Part shown: one piece after another, positions 49,701-60,900 of the stretch
How positions within the stretch are numbered: position 1 is the first letter of the stretch
How the letters are laid out: each line of letters begins with the position of its first letter
Assembly (NCBI GenBank): GCA_036850595.1
Contig: CM072161.1
Location: 2,594,801-2,658,800 of the forward strand
DNA: 64,000 nt
Reading direction: 5' to 3'
From: Rhyacichthys aspro
Taxonomy: Eukaryota; Chordata; Actinopteri; Gobiiformes; Rhyacichthyidae
The notes under the pieces: generated by a model
What the model was told of the DNA's origin: nothing
Database searches by the model: none
Seen by the model: the letters and a program-made list of their open reading frames with translations, nothing else
Program-made: the position numbers and the translations under genes

Positions 49701-51514
49701 ACTGATGTCAGAGAGAAATACAGACAAGAGGAAGAGCAGAGCAGGAGGAAGAGTAAAAACAAAAGAAGAGCATGAATTCATCACCCCTAAAGATTAAAAC
49801 CAAGGTAAAAGTACATAGTTCACAAATAATATTTTCCTCTCACCATGGCAACATCAGCCTGGAATATCTGCTTGATAAACTTGTTCTTGGATGAGTGGAC
49901 CAGCTGGATGATATCGGTGTGCAGGCTGTCCCGGTTCTTCTCCAGAAACCCTGGGAGACAGAGAGAGGGACAGGAGAAGATGGGATGAAATGAACAGAAC
50001 CACAACAAATCATCAGGCCTCTTGATACTAGATCTGAGTCTAATTCCCTAAGTTCAGATTTGTGGACTTACACCCTATAGCATTTTACCAATTTAAACTA
50101 ACTAACGAAAAATTCGTTTTATACAGACACAATATGAATCCACCCATGAACACACTGAAAGCTGGAAGATAGTATATTCTGTATAACATAATGAGAAATG
50201 GAGAACATAATAGCACCCACCTTTTGTCTCATAGTAGACCACACCAGCGAAGTGTTGGATTCCAAACTGGGTTTCATAGCTGTTCTTCGGAGGGATGTAG
50301 TAGGAGTTTTGCTTGTGCTGGGAGTTCAGTTTATAGAGCATTGTTGCATCAGTGCCCTGAAAGAAAGAACTGTGTTAAACTTGAACTACAAAGACACAAA
50401 CTTTTCCAAAGCTACATGAATACTTCTCACTGGACATTATTACAGAGGTGCACTGACTGTACCTTGGGGAACTTGCTCTCTTCGTCAATGAGAGAGATGA
50501 TGTTCATGGGTTTGATGGCGATCATGTCCAGTGCGTCCTGGTTGTCGGTGAACTCGATGTGCTGCCAGCTGATGTCCTCCAGATTGTACTCCTCCTGCTC
50601 CAGCTTAAAGACGTGCCGCACAAAGAACTGCTGCAGGTTCTCATTGGCAAAGTTGATACACAACTGTTCAAAACTAAAAAGACCACATGTTTAATTTAGA
50701 CCATGCTGTAAAATAACATGAAATAATTTATCACATTGAATAATATTATCTTTACCAATTAAACAAACATAATTGTGAAAACATATATTTATTAGCATGT
50801 GACAGTGGCATGGTACGTACCTGTTAACAATGAAGTTCTCAAAGCCAAAGATATCCAGTAAGCCAATAGACCTGCGTATTAGGTTAGTCTCACAGGAAGG
50901 AGGTCTGTATATAGCTGCATTGATTTTATCCACGATCCAGACAAACAGCCTGCCATAAATGCCCTATGAAATATAAAAACATTATATACACACATATACA
51001 TATACATATATATACGCTTCTTTGCCCCAGGCTTTAGACTACTTTATCACTTAAGTTATGTACTGTAACTTACTTCTGTTTAAAACTAAAACAAAGACTT
51101 ACTTTTTAAGAAGAGTTTTTGAGCTTTTATAGTTTACTTTTATGTTTTTATGCTCCAATTACTGCTATTGCACTGATGGAAAGCACTTTGGTTCAGCTCT
51201 GGCTGAATTAGGATGGCAGGCCACGCTAGTACTGTATATAGTCCCTAATGATCTTACTTCAGTTGTCATAAAGGTTACATGAAGGTAATTAGACAATATC
51301 ACTCCAATAATAGTACTTTCACAACTTTCTGTTGTGTGGTGTACTGGCAGGTGTCCATATGTTAAACTTTTTCTAATAGACAGCATGTGTAGGGATTTCA
51401 GAACAAAGGCAAAAATATGCTATGCCCACTACAGTATGTCACAGCCACTTTTACCTTTGAACCCCGGGGCCCCCCCCCCCCCCCCCGGGGGGCCCCCCCC
51501 CCCCCCCCCCCCTC

Positions 51515-51545
<31 letters not shown>

Positions 51546-51548
51546 TCC

Positions 51549-51579
<31 letters not shown>

Positions 51580-51928
51580 CACACAAATTTTTTTTTTTTT
51601 TTTTTTTTTTTTTCCTTCCCCCCCCCCCCATGGGCTTTTATGTGTTTTTTTTTTTTTTATTAAATTATAAATTTATTATATTATTATTTTTATTTTATTT
51701 TTTTTTTTGTGTTGGGGGGGGTTTTTTTTTTTTTTCTTTTCACCACCCCCCCCCCCCCCCCCCCGGGGGGGGCCCCCCTTTTGGGTTTTTTTTTTTTTGT
51801 TTTTTTAAATAAAAGAGAATATGGGAAACCCCCCAATAAGGGGGGGGGGGGGGGGCGGGGGGGGACCCCACATAACCCACCCCAGGTCCCCGGGGGGGGG
51901 GGGGGGGGGGGGGGATAGATTGGGGGGT

Positions 51929-52012
<84 letters not shown>

Positions 52013-55000
52013 ACAAAAAAAAAAAAAAAAAACCCAAACACTTCGGGGGGGGGGGTTCTCTTCCACCCCGGGGGGGCCCCCCCTGGGGGGGGTTAAAATT
52101 GGGGGCTTATTTATTTGGCGGGGGGGCCGGCCAAAAACACCAAAATTGGGGGGGCCCCTTGCTTGTGAGCCCTAGGCATTTGCCTACCTTTGCCTAATGG
52201 TAAGCACGCCACTGGTCACAGCCACTTGTTTTTCTGATAAAAGCCCATGAGTTAACTGGTGATCTCACTACTATTGGTGCTAGGCTCTGTTCACAATGGA
52301 GAGATATACTGCTGTGTCCTGACCGTACTCTATTTTGTTCTGAAGTAGCTTGCTCTGAGGTGATTGAATGTATACCTTGACAAAAGCGTCCCTCACATCC
52401 AGCCCCTGTGCCACACTCAGAGGTGTGCAGACACTCTCTCCTCGGGTAATCAGGGTCCGAGTGGTCAAACATACCATCACGTCTTTGGGCTCCACCTGCA
52501 TAGCACCACCAGAAACAGGATTGTGCGCATTATAGATAGATATAGTACTTGTAGATTTACGGACTGTTCTTTATTAAAACTGTCATATTTGGCATCTATG
52601 TTTCAATAAAAAGGACCATCTTTGTGACAATAAAGGGTGAGTCATGAAAGAGATAAATGGAGTAGAAAACTAATGCAGCTTTTTCAAGTTTGAAGCAGCA
52701 GTAGGCACAGCATCACATCAGCCCCAAACCTCTCTATATACAAACTATACGCAATATCCATAGCTTCTTTAAGCAATAAACAATACATTTCTATATTCTC
52801 AAGTGTCACTAACATGACTATACCAGTCTCTCAAACAGATAATCAATTTTCTTTTATTACATACTCCTTAAATAGGGAGTGACTTGTTCTCAGGGTTCAA
52901 ACAATGTTGGAGCAGGTGACAACTAACAGCAGATACTATGTTGGATTTGACTCTCCAGAAGCCATGTGAATGTATGTTAGCTCAAAAGGTAAGGTTAGCT
53001 GTTACTGGCTGATTTATATTGGATGCCCTTGGTTGACATAAATGAGCTCCTGGTATTTGTTATGGCTTTGATTATTGTCTCCTTCACAATTAATTGCTTT
53101 TCATCATGTATCTATGGTCCATAAAATGTACTCATTGCTGTACTTGGTGCATCAATGATTAAAAAAAAAGTGGTAATAGGACATTCCTAGTTGACTAACA
53201 TTTTGATGCTCAACTCTGGTGGCACTGGTATGACATATATTTTTAAAAATTATGCTGCTATCTATCAGCTACACAAGTCAGTTCAGGAGTTGCTGTTTCA
53301 AAGTGAATTATGTTGTGGATCTCTTGAGGGAAAAGTGCTTTTACTAAACCCACCTCCAGGAGAGACGCAGCAGTCACCAGGTCTGGGGACCTCACCACCA
53401 CACAGGCGTCCAGGTTGTCATATGTACGAGCTGAACGAGACAAGAAAGTCACTGATGACACTTTGAAATTCACTTAACACACCAGATAGTTTATTGTGCT
53501 GTGTGACATACCCTCAAAGCGTAGGTTGCCCATGTGCAGAATGGCAGCCAGTAACTTTGAAATCTCCCAGTTTTCAGTCTCAGTGAACATGAGGACTTTC
53601 ATGGCCGACAGAATGCTGGAGTAATCACTCAGGTCATCACGACCGTCACATTCGGTACAGTTACCCTGAAAGGCACCAAGTCAGCTCGGAGGGAAAGCTC
53701 TTTACACACATTTGCATGATGTGATGTGACAAAGATTGTGCAGCAGTTTAGTGGGGGGTTTGGGAATATGCTATCTGAGAAAATAGCACAGTTTTCTAGG
53801 GAACAGAGAGTACTGAAGTGAAGACATGTCTCTGAAAGTTTGCTTTGACTTAAGTAGAAATAACTTAACTTCATAGCTCTAACTTCAGTTAGATCAAGTT
53901 TTTAACTCAAGTTTTGTGTTGAGTTAACTCTGGTATACTTTATCCATACAGGTAAATTTACAAATTCATTACAGCAAAAAGTGCAATTAAAATGCATAAA
54001 ATACAACAATGTTCAAAACAAATAGCCTTTTAAACTATAAAATCCCTCACCCTAAACAACAGGATAAGGACCTTAATTGCTTTTATTTTATTAAAAAAGG
54101 TAAAACTGCATCACTTCATATCTGCAAAATACTAATACATTACATCCAACAGAAGTTTAGAGCTGACCTTAAATGTCACGACTGAAGCCGACTTTTTTTT
54201 TATATACTTTCTCTGTTCTATCGATACTGATTACTTCCTTGGTCAGAGTAGACCAATGAGAGTGCATTCAAAGTGCAATGATAAAATGGGTAAGTTATCA
54301 AAAGTGGACTCTACATGAGGAAGAAGGAAGAGCCATATTTTTGAGACTGTGCCACAAACCCACCATGGTGAGGTAGGAATAATCTGAGGCGAGCCCCAGG
54401 CCCAGTTTGGACTTCTGCTCTGGGGCCATCCCCTTGAGCATGCAGTAAAACACATGGTAGTTCCTCTCGTCATGTGCCTGCAGACACAAGATACAGAGAA
54501 AAGAAATGTTCCGAAAAAAAAAAACGTAACAGGACGCTGGTCCGGTCTTACCTGTCGACACACACGGGACTTCTCCAGGAGGTACTGCTCGATTTTGGCT
54601 CCCTCTATGGCACCTCTCTTGTTGAAGTGGATATCTATGTACTTCCCAAAGCGGCTAGAATTGTCGTTGCGAATAGTCTTGGCGTTGCCGAAGGCTACAG
54701 GAAATGTTGCAGCAAAATGAAAAAGCTTGTACTGCACAGTTATGTTAAAAAGAGACCAGAGCAGACACATTTACAGTTTTGAAACAGTATTGTAGTCATT
54801 TTGACTAATTTATGCCATCACACATCTGTTACTGACCATTTCACTATTTCAATATTATATGATACTTTTACTTTTTTTTTTTTTTGGTCATTCATTTCAT
54901 TTAAGTCTGATCTCTGTGTTCAACGAGTTACAAAGATTTAAAGTGGAAAGGTGATCTTCTGGAACACTGTAATTCTTATAACCCCTGAAAGAGCTGGCTG

Positions 55001-58000
55001 GAGTTGGTTTATTCATAGACACTTAGATTTATTAGTTGCTATGTTCATTGTTGTAGACTGTAGCCGATACTTTGGCATCTTTCACACTCTGCTTAGAGAA
55101 ATGACGTGGACGCACTAGGGATTTCAGCTCTGTGTGTTTCAGAGTGCAAATATTTAGGGCTAATCTGTATATGAATATGAGGCTGACAAAGTGGAGTTAC
55201 TGTCTGTGTGATGACTGTGAAAGCAGATGTTGTGGTTGCACTGTGGCATTTCTTCTTCCTCCATTTACCTCCTTGGTTATGGGCTACTTTCAGCTGTAAT
55301 TGAGTTATGCATACGAACACCATGGCACTGTGTTATACTGCAGAGGGACCGTTATATCATTAATAATACTGTTAATAATCTGGCTGTGTTGTGGTTTGGT
55401 CCGTAAAAGAACAATTAAAAGACCCTCCTTTCCCTCTATAGCTCTTGTTACTGGAACCTACTCCTGCATTTTTTCAGTCCTTGGTTGATATTTGTTTAGC
55501 ACCATACTAATCCAGCTCCTGCTTTTATTTAATTTCAATAGGTGTTGCTTGTTTAAAAGAGCTCTCACCTTCCAGGATGGGTGTGGCCTCCAGGACCTGC
55601 TGCTCTATCCATGAGTGTTGTCCGCTGATGGCTGCCAGAAACTGCAGGATCAGCTTTGTGCTCTCTGTTTTCCCAGCTCCAGATTCACCACTGTCACAAA
55701 CACAACACTTCACTTCATCATTTCACTTGTTTTATTTTTGTAGTGTTGAGTAAATCCTTGTGTGTTCCTGACCTAATGATGCAGCACTGGTCCTTGTTGT
55801 TGCGCTGCATGTTAAAGTAGCAGTTGTCGGCGATGGCGAATATGTGTGGCGGCATTTCTCCGATCTTCTTGTTGGTGTAGAGGCGGATCTGGTCGGGGGT
55901 GTAGATGGGTAGCAGCTGGTAGGGATTGACTGCGACCAGGATGGAGCCTGTGTACGTCTGCGGTAACATCACAAAACAAAAGACAGCCTCACTAAATTTT
56001 GTTAAACCAAAAACTGGACAGGCGAGTAATCACGTTCTAATCATGTGTGTTTGTATGATGTTTGTTAAATGTTTGGTTTTTTTGGTATTCTTGTATGATT
56101 ATATAATTCAAAATTTTTGACTAGATTTAAGGCCTTGTTTCTGTGAAAATCTCTTTGTATGTATATATTGCAGCTATTGACTCTTTTGATCCTGAAATGT
56201 GAATACACCTGAACCTGAAACCCAAAATGACCCAGCTTTATTTATTCATGCTTTCATAGTCCATATAGTGGGACCAGGAGTTTAAAATGTAAGCTACTTA
56301 TACCACGTTAACATGCCCATTTTCTGTAGTTAAAAGGCAATAAAAAAGCCTGCAAAAATAAAGCGAAAAGCTTTGGTCACAGGCAGATATTACAAACAAA
56401 AAATGAAGTGGAAGCAGACCCCTGTCTGCTGCTTTGATCAGAAGCTCTTATAAAAACAAGAGGCAGGGATAACTTCATATGTAGCAAGTTGTAGCTGCAA
56501 TAATGAACATAGCATTTACTAAATTAAAGATTGTGCAGCTTCAACAAAACACAACTAGAACCATGTTGAGGAGGCAGCTTTCTCTTTAACTAATTTGTGA
56601 GTGACTTAAAAAGGTAATTACACAATTGATGATATATTTTAGAAAATGCAAATGCTTTGCACCTTACTTCCAACACTATTAAATACATGCTTGTGAGATT
56701 GTGTGTCATTTTGAAAATCCAGATAAATATGATACTAGTAGCAAAAACAAAGACACCTATTTTTTTAAAAAGGTTCATTCATTTTAGGGGCACATAGAAA
56801 TGCCCACCTTTAAATATCCACATGATGGTTTCCAAAACTATGATCATAACTGAAGGCAAATACATGGTTGAATTAGCAGTAAGTAGGCTGCATAAAAAGT
56901 AATTAATAGTGCTCACAAATTCCACATACACAAGAGCAACATTCTTAAAACCAGAATAAATGATCCAAATCTCCATCAACACAGATCCACCCAACTGTTC
57001 AACACACTGCAATCTGAAGTCAGCCCTGTAGGCAAATAAAAATATTTTTTCAAGGCCTGAAAACACTGTACTTAATCAGCACTTAGTTCTACACGTTTTC
57101 AAGGGATGCATGCTGAGTTATAATATGATTTATAACAACTAATAAATACTGATTTTGTGGATTTGTTGTTAGTAAATAATCTTGTCTGACACACAGCTGG
57201 ACTTTATACTCACCCTGCCACCACAGTTTGTCTGAGAAGAGGAAACAGAACAGGACATGAGAACTTTTCAGTAGATGTAGGCCACTTGGTTTTGTGAAGA
57301 AGGTTACCTCAGGTGAGCGCATAATAGGGTTTAGTTTGTTTTGTGGTGGCCATATTTGCTTTGGGAGGTAATTATCTCTTCTAATGTAATACTGGATTCT
57401 TCTTGCTCCTTTTTTGGTATGACATTATTGCACTGTATATTTTTCAAATGTAATAAAGACTTGACATTCAAAATAAATTACATGACACTGTATTAGACTA
57501 CACTAATCACAGTCTGAATATGTTAATCCACAGCAGAGCACTGATGGTCTTCGTAAACAGCTTAACCTCATTATGACCTTTGCAGAGCCATGATCATTGG
57601 ACAAGTGGCCACACAACATAGGTTTCTGTAGTTTAGTCTACTTCACTACACACTCTTACATACAGCAAACAAAACAGTGTTTACCACAATATTAACATGA
57701 ACATAAAGAGGCATGAAAATTAGAGGTTTGAAAATTGAAGTATATTGTAAGGCGATAAACAATCTATACAGTATTAATAAGTTTTTATAACACACAGGCA
57801 ATGGTGACTTATTGTTTGCCAATTAGAACCTACTGCTAATAACCACACATTATTTAGTACTTTTTTATATAGTATTAGCTTTCCACATGACTGATAAATT
57901 CAGCCAGAACAATTTTACTGCTAAAATGAAAGGTGAAAGCAAAACTAGTCCTGCCGTTTGTATTCGTATGTGACTTACATAGATGACCCGCTCATTGTAG

Positions 58001-60037
58001 CGGATGAGCAGGTTGCGGAGGATGCCGGCTTCGTTCAGGTCTCCCAGACGGATCATGTCCTCCACTCCGTGTATGGAGGTCGGGTGCATCGGCTTGATGT
58101 TGGTAGCATTCTGAGGGGAGATCCAGTGCTCCTGTGGGAACGGGAAAACAATATGTAAGTCTACGTGATGTCCATTGGGAATAAATAATGTTCATCTGAC
58201 TGCTATATTCTAATCTCAGATGTGAACACTTTTTATAACCGGGCCATAGTCATATACAGGATGCATTTACATTTTTAGTCAGTTCCTTCTCAGACCACCA
58301 GGAAAAGGTCTTTGGTGTCAACTCATTTGTGACTTGGTCTTTATTATGATGCGTTCTATCAATTTGACTTCTTTGTAGTTTAAATAAACACTCTACGGCT
58401 GAACAGGGTTTTACTTTCAGTTCTAGAACCACTGATGATTTAATGGTTTAAGTTTACAAATATATATGGAACAATTTATGCAACAATGTTTTCTGACTGG
58501 CTGCTGATCCTCAAACCGGTTTGACATAAAACCTGAAGTAGGGGGAAAAAAGACAGTACACAAATGTATGTAGTGATGTAACTGGTGCTATGCATTTCAG
58601 ACCTTTGCTTCACATGTGTTACTGGGTAATAGTTATGAGCAGTGCTGGTCAAATATAGCCATAGCCAACTGCAATTGCTCCAGTAAGGTTAATTTTACTA
58701 ATCAAAGTTTTTTTACAGCACAAAGCAAATGACCATTTTAATCCCACATTTAAAAAAACAAACATCATTCTCAAAATGACACATTTACCTGAAAGAATAA
58801 CTGTAAATGGTATGCATTTATATATTTATATAGCACTTTTCATGCCCTTCTTGGGCAACCAAAGCGCTTTACTCACCTCTACAATCACACACATTCATAC
58901 ACCAGTGCTGTGGCACTGGAGGCAAGGCGGGTGAAGTGCCCAGGAGGGAGGGGGAATTGAACCGCCAACCTTCCGGTTATTGGATAACCTGCTCTACCAA
59001 CTGAGCCACTGCGCCCCAACTGTGACTCAGAATGCTGATCAACATCCTTATCTAAGCAGTGACTTTGGCAGTCCTGGATGATTTCTTAGAAAATCACATA
59101 ATTCCCTCGGCATAAACCATAGTAGTTACAACAATGGGATTATAGCAGTATACTGCCTCCAGTGTGGACTCACCCTGCCCTCATCGTCCAGAACCTGAAT
59201 CTGTCTGGAGTCACACAGCTTGACCACGGCTCCCACTGGGACATCAAACTCCCGCCCTGTTTGTAGATCCAGCCACACATAGTCGCCCTGGATTAAAGAA
59301 AAACACACACATTTATACAGCCCTTTGCTGTACTAAAATTATTATATCTGTTTTCGACAAGAGAGAAGGTCAAAAGTTTTGTTATTGTGATTAGGGGTAT
59401 GGGTAAAATAGTGTATCTTGCAAAATGCATTTATATCATAACATTGATGAAAGGTTCTGTTACATTGTAGTCTCCTAGTGTGAAATAATAGTCAGCGTTA
59501 CATCACAAGCCGCCGGTGTGGAGCTGCCACATAAATGGGAGGATTTAGTCTGAAACAGGTTTAGCTTTGTTCACATGATGTAACCCAGACCTTCACTGAG
59601 CTGAAATCTTCATTTTAACACTTTCAACAAGAAACAATAACTCTATTGGATTGGATGAGCTCTTGCTGAGTATTTCAAATATTTCAAATGTCAAACCGTA
59701 AAAAGATTTCTTTCTTAGTTATCATAGTTACTTAGCTAATTTGACATTTAGCTATAATTAAGTAACTTCATATTTCATCATGTGTAAGATGTTCCATATT
59801 TATGTTTCAAAGACATACTAACCAGTAAAAATAAAAATTAAAAATGACATTACATTACAATGAACACAAATTAGTGTATTCTATTTAATATATAATGTAC
59901 AGTCTCTTTCTGGTATTCAGTTATCCTTCATCTAAACACTTTCTCTGACAGTGTGACCTTTGTATTAAATGTACTGAAGATGCAGCAGAATGTAAGATAA
60001 GGATGATGACAACTCATACCTGCTGCAGAATGACCAT
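30314..60037 (-). CDS. myo7a: Unconventional myosin VIIA, complete in 47 coding exons
   Basis: All exons were traced on the minus strand from MVILQQ (60037-60020) to a TGA at 30316-30314. The total is 6540 bases, 2179 residues; human isoforms are about 2175 and 2215. Order of domains: motor, five IQ motifs, Glu/Arg-rich single alpha-helix, MyTH4-FERM, SH3, MyTH4-FERM. Exon positions are given in the block entries. Identity is unambiguous from long stretches matching the MYO7A I remember and from the start, the junction set and synteny with GDPD4. MYO7B is less similar. Myosin VIIA works in hair-cell stereocilia, where it carries tip-link tension in the Usher complex, and in retinal pigment epithelium. 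All but one intron have GT-AG ends; the exception is an AT-AC intron at 36628-37184. Teleosts may have two copies (myo7aa, myo7ab); I cannot tell which this is. Confidence 0.97.
31420..31610 (-). mobile_element. Rex3-like LINE fragment in myo7a intron 45
   Basis: The minus strand reads LDVVGLSWLTRLCNN, the signature stretch of the Rex3 reverse transcriptase. The flanking plus-strand wording ('cggcgacttcagc', 'gccttgccactgag') continues upstream in the same element. It is a short dead remnant, related to the fragment at 5880-6300, which covers the same piece of the enzyme. Confidence 0.65.
33820..34064 (+). repeat. (ATTCC/ATTCT)n satellite-like array grown from a LINE-type 3' tail
   Basis: About 215 bases (33850-34064) of imperfect five-base units (ATTCC, ATTCT, occasionally ATTGC, ATACT). 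They directly follow the phrase 'atttcattgtactgctgtg', then caatgacaataaagc, a common ending of fish non-LTR elements. The array lies in the myo7a intron between the exons ending at 34333 and starting at 33334. Open frames across it are artefacts. Confidence 0.9.
35696..35715. repeat. Homopolymer G run of about 20 bases
   Basis: An uninterrupted G tract 27 bases upstream (in myo7a direction) of the exon starting at 35669. On the transcribed minus-sense RNA it is a C run inside the polypyrimidine region. Length is likely uncertain in the assembly. Confidence 0.9.
36628..37184 (-). other. U12-type (minor spliceosome) AT-AC intron of myo7a
   Basis: After exon codons GCC TTC CTC G the intron starts ATATCCTTTC (37184-37175, minus strand), a perfect U12 5' splice site. 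It ends GTGCAC just before CC ATC ATG AAG. A branch-site-like TCCCTAAC lies at 36646-36639, its second A 12 bases before the end of the intron, in the 10-15 base range usual for U12 introns. No usable GT donor exists at this border, and the AT-AC borders give the expected residues AFLAIMKYMGD. Confidence 0.85.
36740..37165 (+). mobile_element. 5'-truncated L1-like LINE tail inside the AT-AC intron
   Basis: The plus strand carries the C-terminal end of a LINE reverse-transcriptase ORF: phrases AGKKAITRRCLNPEP, EWVDNLQE and WDKWITYKK before the stop near 37000. This is followed by a 3' UTR ending in an A/C-rich tail with AATAAA (about 37126-37151). It is antisense to myo7a and fills most of the intron. 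Target-site repeats were not resolved. Confidence 0.65.
38077..38506 (-). CDS. myo7a: myo7a exons 33-34: end of first FERM and SH3 domain
   Basis: Exons 38506-38337 and 38267-38077. The first gives TLATIKGDEYTFTSNNAEDI and LRKRSKYVVGLLDCPNP. The second gives the SH3-like GVDCTFLSFCKGDLIILDE, NSGWAHGINDRTKQRGDFP and VYVLPTITRPP. The SH3 lies between the two MyTH4-FERM modules, as in all myosin VIIA proteins. Exon 33 begins GGKLQGQSF where mammals have a longer, alternatively spliced stretch; the short form is used here. Confidence 0.93.
38894..42555 (-). CDS. myo7a: myo7a exons 23-32: first MyTH4-FERM module
   Basis: Exons 42555-42379, 42277-42188, 41776-41649, 41022-40896, 40811-40692, 40607-40434, 39911-39684, 39614-39444, 39221-39104, 39020-38894. 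They encode residues 1038 to about 1524. MyTH4 hallmarks are [20 protein letters not shown] and [20 protein letters not shown]. The FERM part includes IMLPVTFMDGTTKTLLADS, RFGFSLYIALFDKV and the PH-like lobe VNWTGVYFVDEQEQVLLEL. In the family this module binds partners such as SANS (USH1G). Every junction keeps phase and every splice site is conventional. Confidence 0.94.
42684..47462 (-). CDS. myo7a: myo7a exons 18-22: IQ neck, single alpha-helix, start of first MyTH4
   Basis: Exons 47462-47368, 47096-47012, 45788-45570, 44215-43898, 42890-42684. The first three encode a run of IQ-type repeats that bind calmodulin or light chains (ILIQKSVRGHRER, TVIQRFWRGYQ, LRLQAVYRSRK, LIQARCRGFLIR, TIQAYTRGMIARR). 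Exon 21 encodes 106 residues of alternating Glu and Arg/Lys with Gln runs. In the family this behaves as a stable single alpha-helix rather than a dimerising coiled coil. It then gives the conserved HSDMVDRMFGFLG. Exon 22 carries an acidic linker (DEEEDLSEYKF) and the start of the MyTH4 (RRPLKQPLLFHEDEGDQL). Confidence 0.93.
43157..43271. mobile_element. Short hAT-type nonautonomous element (MITE-like)
   Basis: The left end reads CAGTGGTTTTCAAAC and the right end TTTGAGAACCCC, an imperfect inverted pair. It resembles the hAT-type terminal repeat CAGNGGTTCTCAAA, around about 85 bases with 'gtaccac' repeats. No coding capacity, and no convincing eight-base target duplication. It lies in a myo7a intron. 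Confidence 0.5.
47570..60037 (-). CDS. myo7a: myo7a exons 1-17: motor domain
   Basis: Exons 60037-60020, 59287-59174, 58131-57979, 55957-55773, 55690-55569, 54694-54552, 54477-54364, 53665-53512, 53430-53354, 52495-52376, 50963-50821, 50673-50463, 50356-50221, 49950-49844, 48255-48118, 48027-47869, 47662-47570. They encode residues 1-729. The ATP-binding P-loop GESGAGKT is at 158-165, switch I NDNSSRF begins at 207, and switch II DIFGFE is at 437-442. The actin-binding loop 2 is encoded around the junction of exons 14 and 15 (residue 599). The motor ends with WQIGKTKIFLK. No key residue is missing, so the ATPase should be active. The donor after exon 17 (AAG|gttgta) is weak by consensus. The N-terminal SH3-like fold is in exons 1-3. 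Confidence 0.95.
49660..49701 (-). CDS. myo7a: Candidate 42-base cassette exon in the myo7a motor loop 2
   Basis: On the minus strand a long pyrimidine-rich tract (49760-49705) ends in gacatcag at 49702, followed by 42 open bases and the donor AAG|gtaaac at 49660. The exon is 14 codons in phase 0 at both ends and would insert FLCGYQQPSTPAPK between residues 599 and 600, between QIFQADVAM and GVETRKRSP. That is the actin-binding loop 2. Length, phase, tract and both splice sites support a real alternative micro-exon. Tissue use is not visible in the sequence. Confidence 0.68.
51438..52227. mobile_element. Retro-type insertion with 13-base target duplication and corrupted homopolymer core
   Basis: A perfect direct repeat GTCACAGCCACTT lies at 51438-51450 and 52215-52227. 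Between the copies the first and last few tens of bases look like normal sequence (minus-strand start CAGTGGCGTGCTTACC; also 'cctaggcatttgcc' on plus). The core (51467-52150) is almost only runs of C, G, A and T up to some 50 bases long. I read it as a transposon copy in a myo7a intron whose core is badly called or assembled. Glycine, proline, lysine and phenylalanine frames across it are meaningless. Confidence 0.6.
58805..59017 (-). repeat. tRNA-derived SINE in myo7a intron 2
   Basis: On the minus strand it begins GGGGCGCAGTGGCTCAGTTGG, with an A-box at 59008-58997 and a B-box GGTTCAATTCC at 58963-58953, spaced as in a tRNA. The body runs on through 'gtaaagcgctttggttgcc' to 'agtgctatataaat', a frequent fish repeat. 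It is in the same transcriptional direction as myo7a and has no long A tail. Confidence 0.8.
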
Positions 60038-60085
60038 GGTTCAGCCTCGGGTAGACTCCAGGACATTAGCCACTGTGTGAGGGCT
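60038..60085 (-). other. 5' UTR part of the myo7a first coding exon
   Basis: Upstream of the ATG (60037-60035) the exon can be followed back to an acceptor CTGCAG whose last base is at 60086. If that site is used, a further noncoding exon lies upstream (higher coordinates). Context of the start is GAACCATGG, close to the vertebrate optimum. Confidence 0.5.
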
Positions 60086-60785
60086 CTGCAGTGGACAAAG
60101 GAAAAGCACCTTGTCATAAACATCCTGTAAGGATTTAACACACAGCAGAGGACTGTACGACAGATCATATATAATAATGTTTACAGTGTTTTTTAAGGCA
60201 AACTGGGTGAGGACCTGCAGATTATGTTAAGGCCATAAAACTGGGATTCTTTTCTAATGTACACATATAGGCATTAGAGACGGTAGTGTAAGGGGTTGTA
60301 AACTAAAGACACACATTAAAAAGTAGAGAATAATGAATATGAGACTTTTTAAAGGCTTAAAATGCAGCAACACAGTAGCTCTGGAAAATGATAATCTTTC
60401 CTGAGGTCCAGGAGCCAGAGAATGGTCTTAGCAGAGACACTTGCCATGTGCTGGAGCTGGAGTAGGACGAGGGGCTTGCGGCGGGGGGTCGGGAGGGCTG
60501 TTAAAGGCTTATGAGGATTCCTTTGGCTAATCCTGCTGCTTAAGGGTGAGCCAAAGTTCTGTATGGCTGCTGATTCATTTCTCCCCCAACGACCTGTCTT
60601 TTCTTTAGGAGCCTCATAGATTACACTTGTGTGTTAATGCACACAGTGTCAAATTAGATTTAAAAAGATGAAGTGTTATGTTTGACAATGTTAATGTCCT
60701 TTTAGATTTATTGGTCTATGGACAAATCCAGAATAATTAATTAATTATTTAAGCAATTAATTGAAAAGTAGTATATATAAGAAAC

Positions 60786-60842
60786 ACTGACTCAGCAATA
60801 CTATAATATTTGCCTTAAAAAACACTGTAAAATACTATAATA

Positions 60843-60886
<44 letters not shown>

Positions 60887-60900
60887 ATTGCTGAGTCAGT
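60786..60900. repeat. Perfect 24-base inverted repeat around an AT-rich loop
   Basis: Left arm 60786-60809 begins ACTGACTCAGCAATACTA; right arm 60877-60900 is its exact reverse complement. The 67-base loop repeats part of the arm (AATACTATAATA) and then runs into (AT)n at about 60847-60880. It lies about 750 bases upstream of the myo7a ATG. It may be a hairpin-forming remnant of a small transposon or a replication-slippage product. Confidence 0.85.

Noticed and set aside
51334..52175. Several long Pro/Gly/Lys/Phe-rich open frames
   Set aside because: They only read homopolymer runs in the corrupted core of an insertion.
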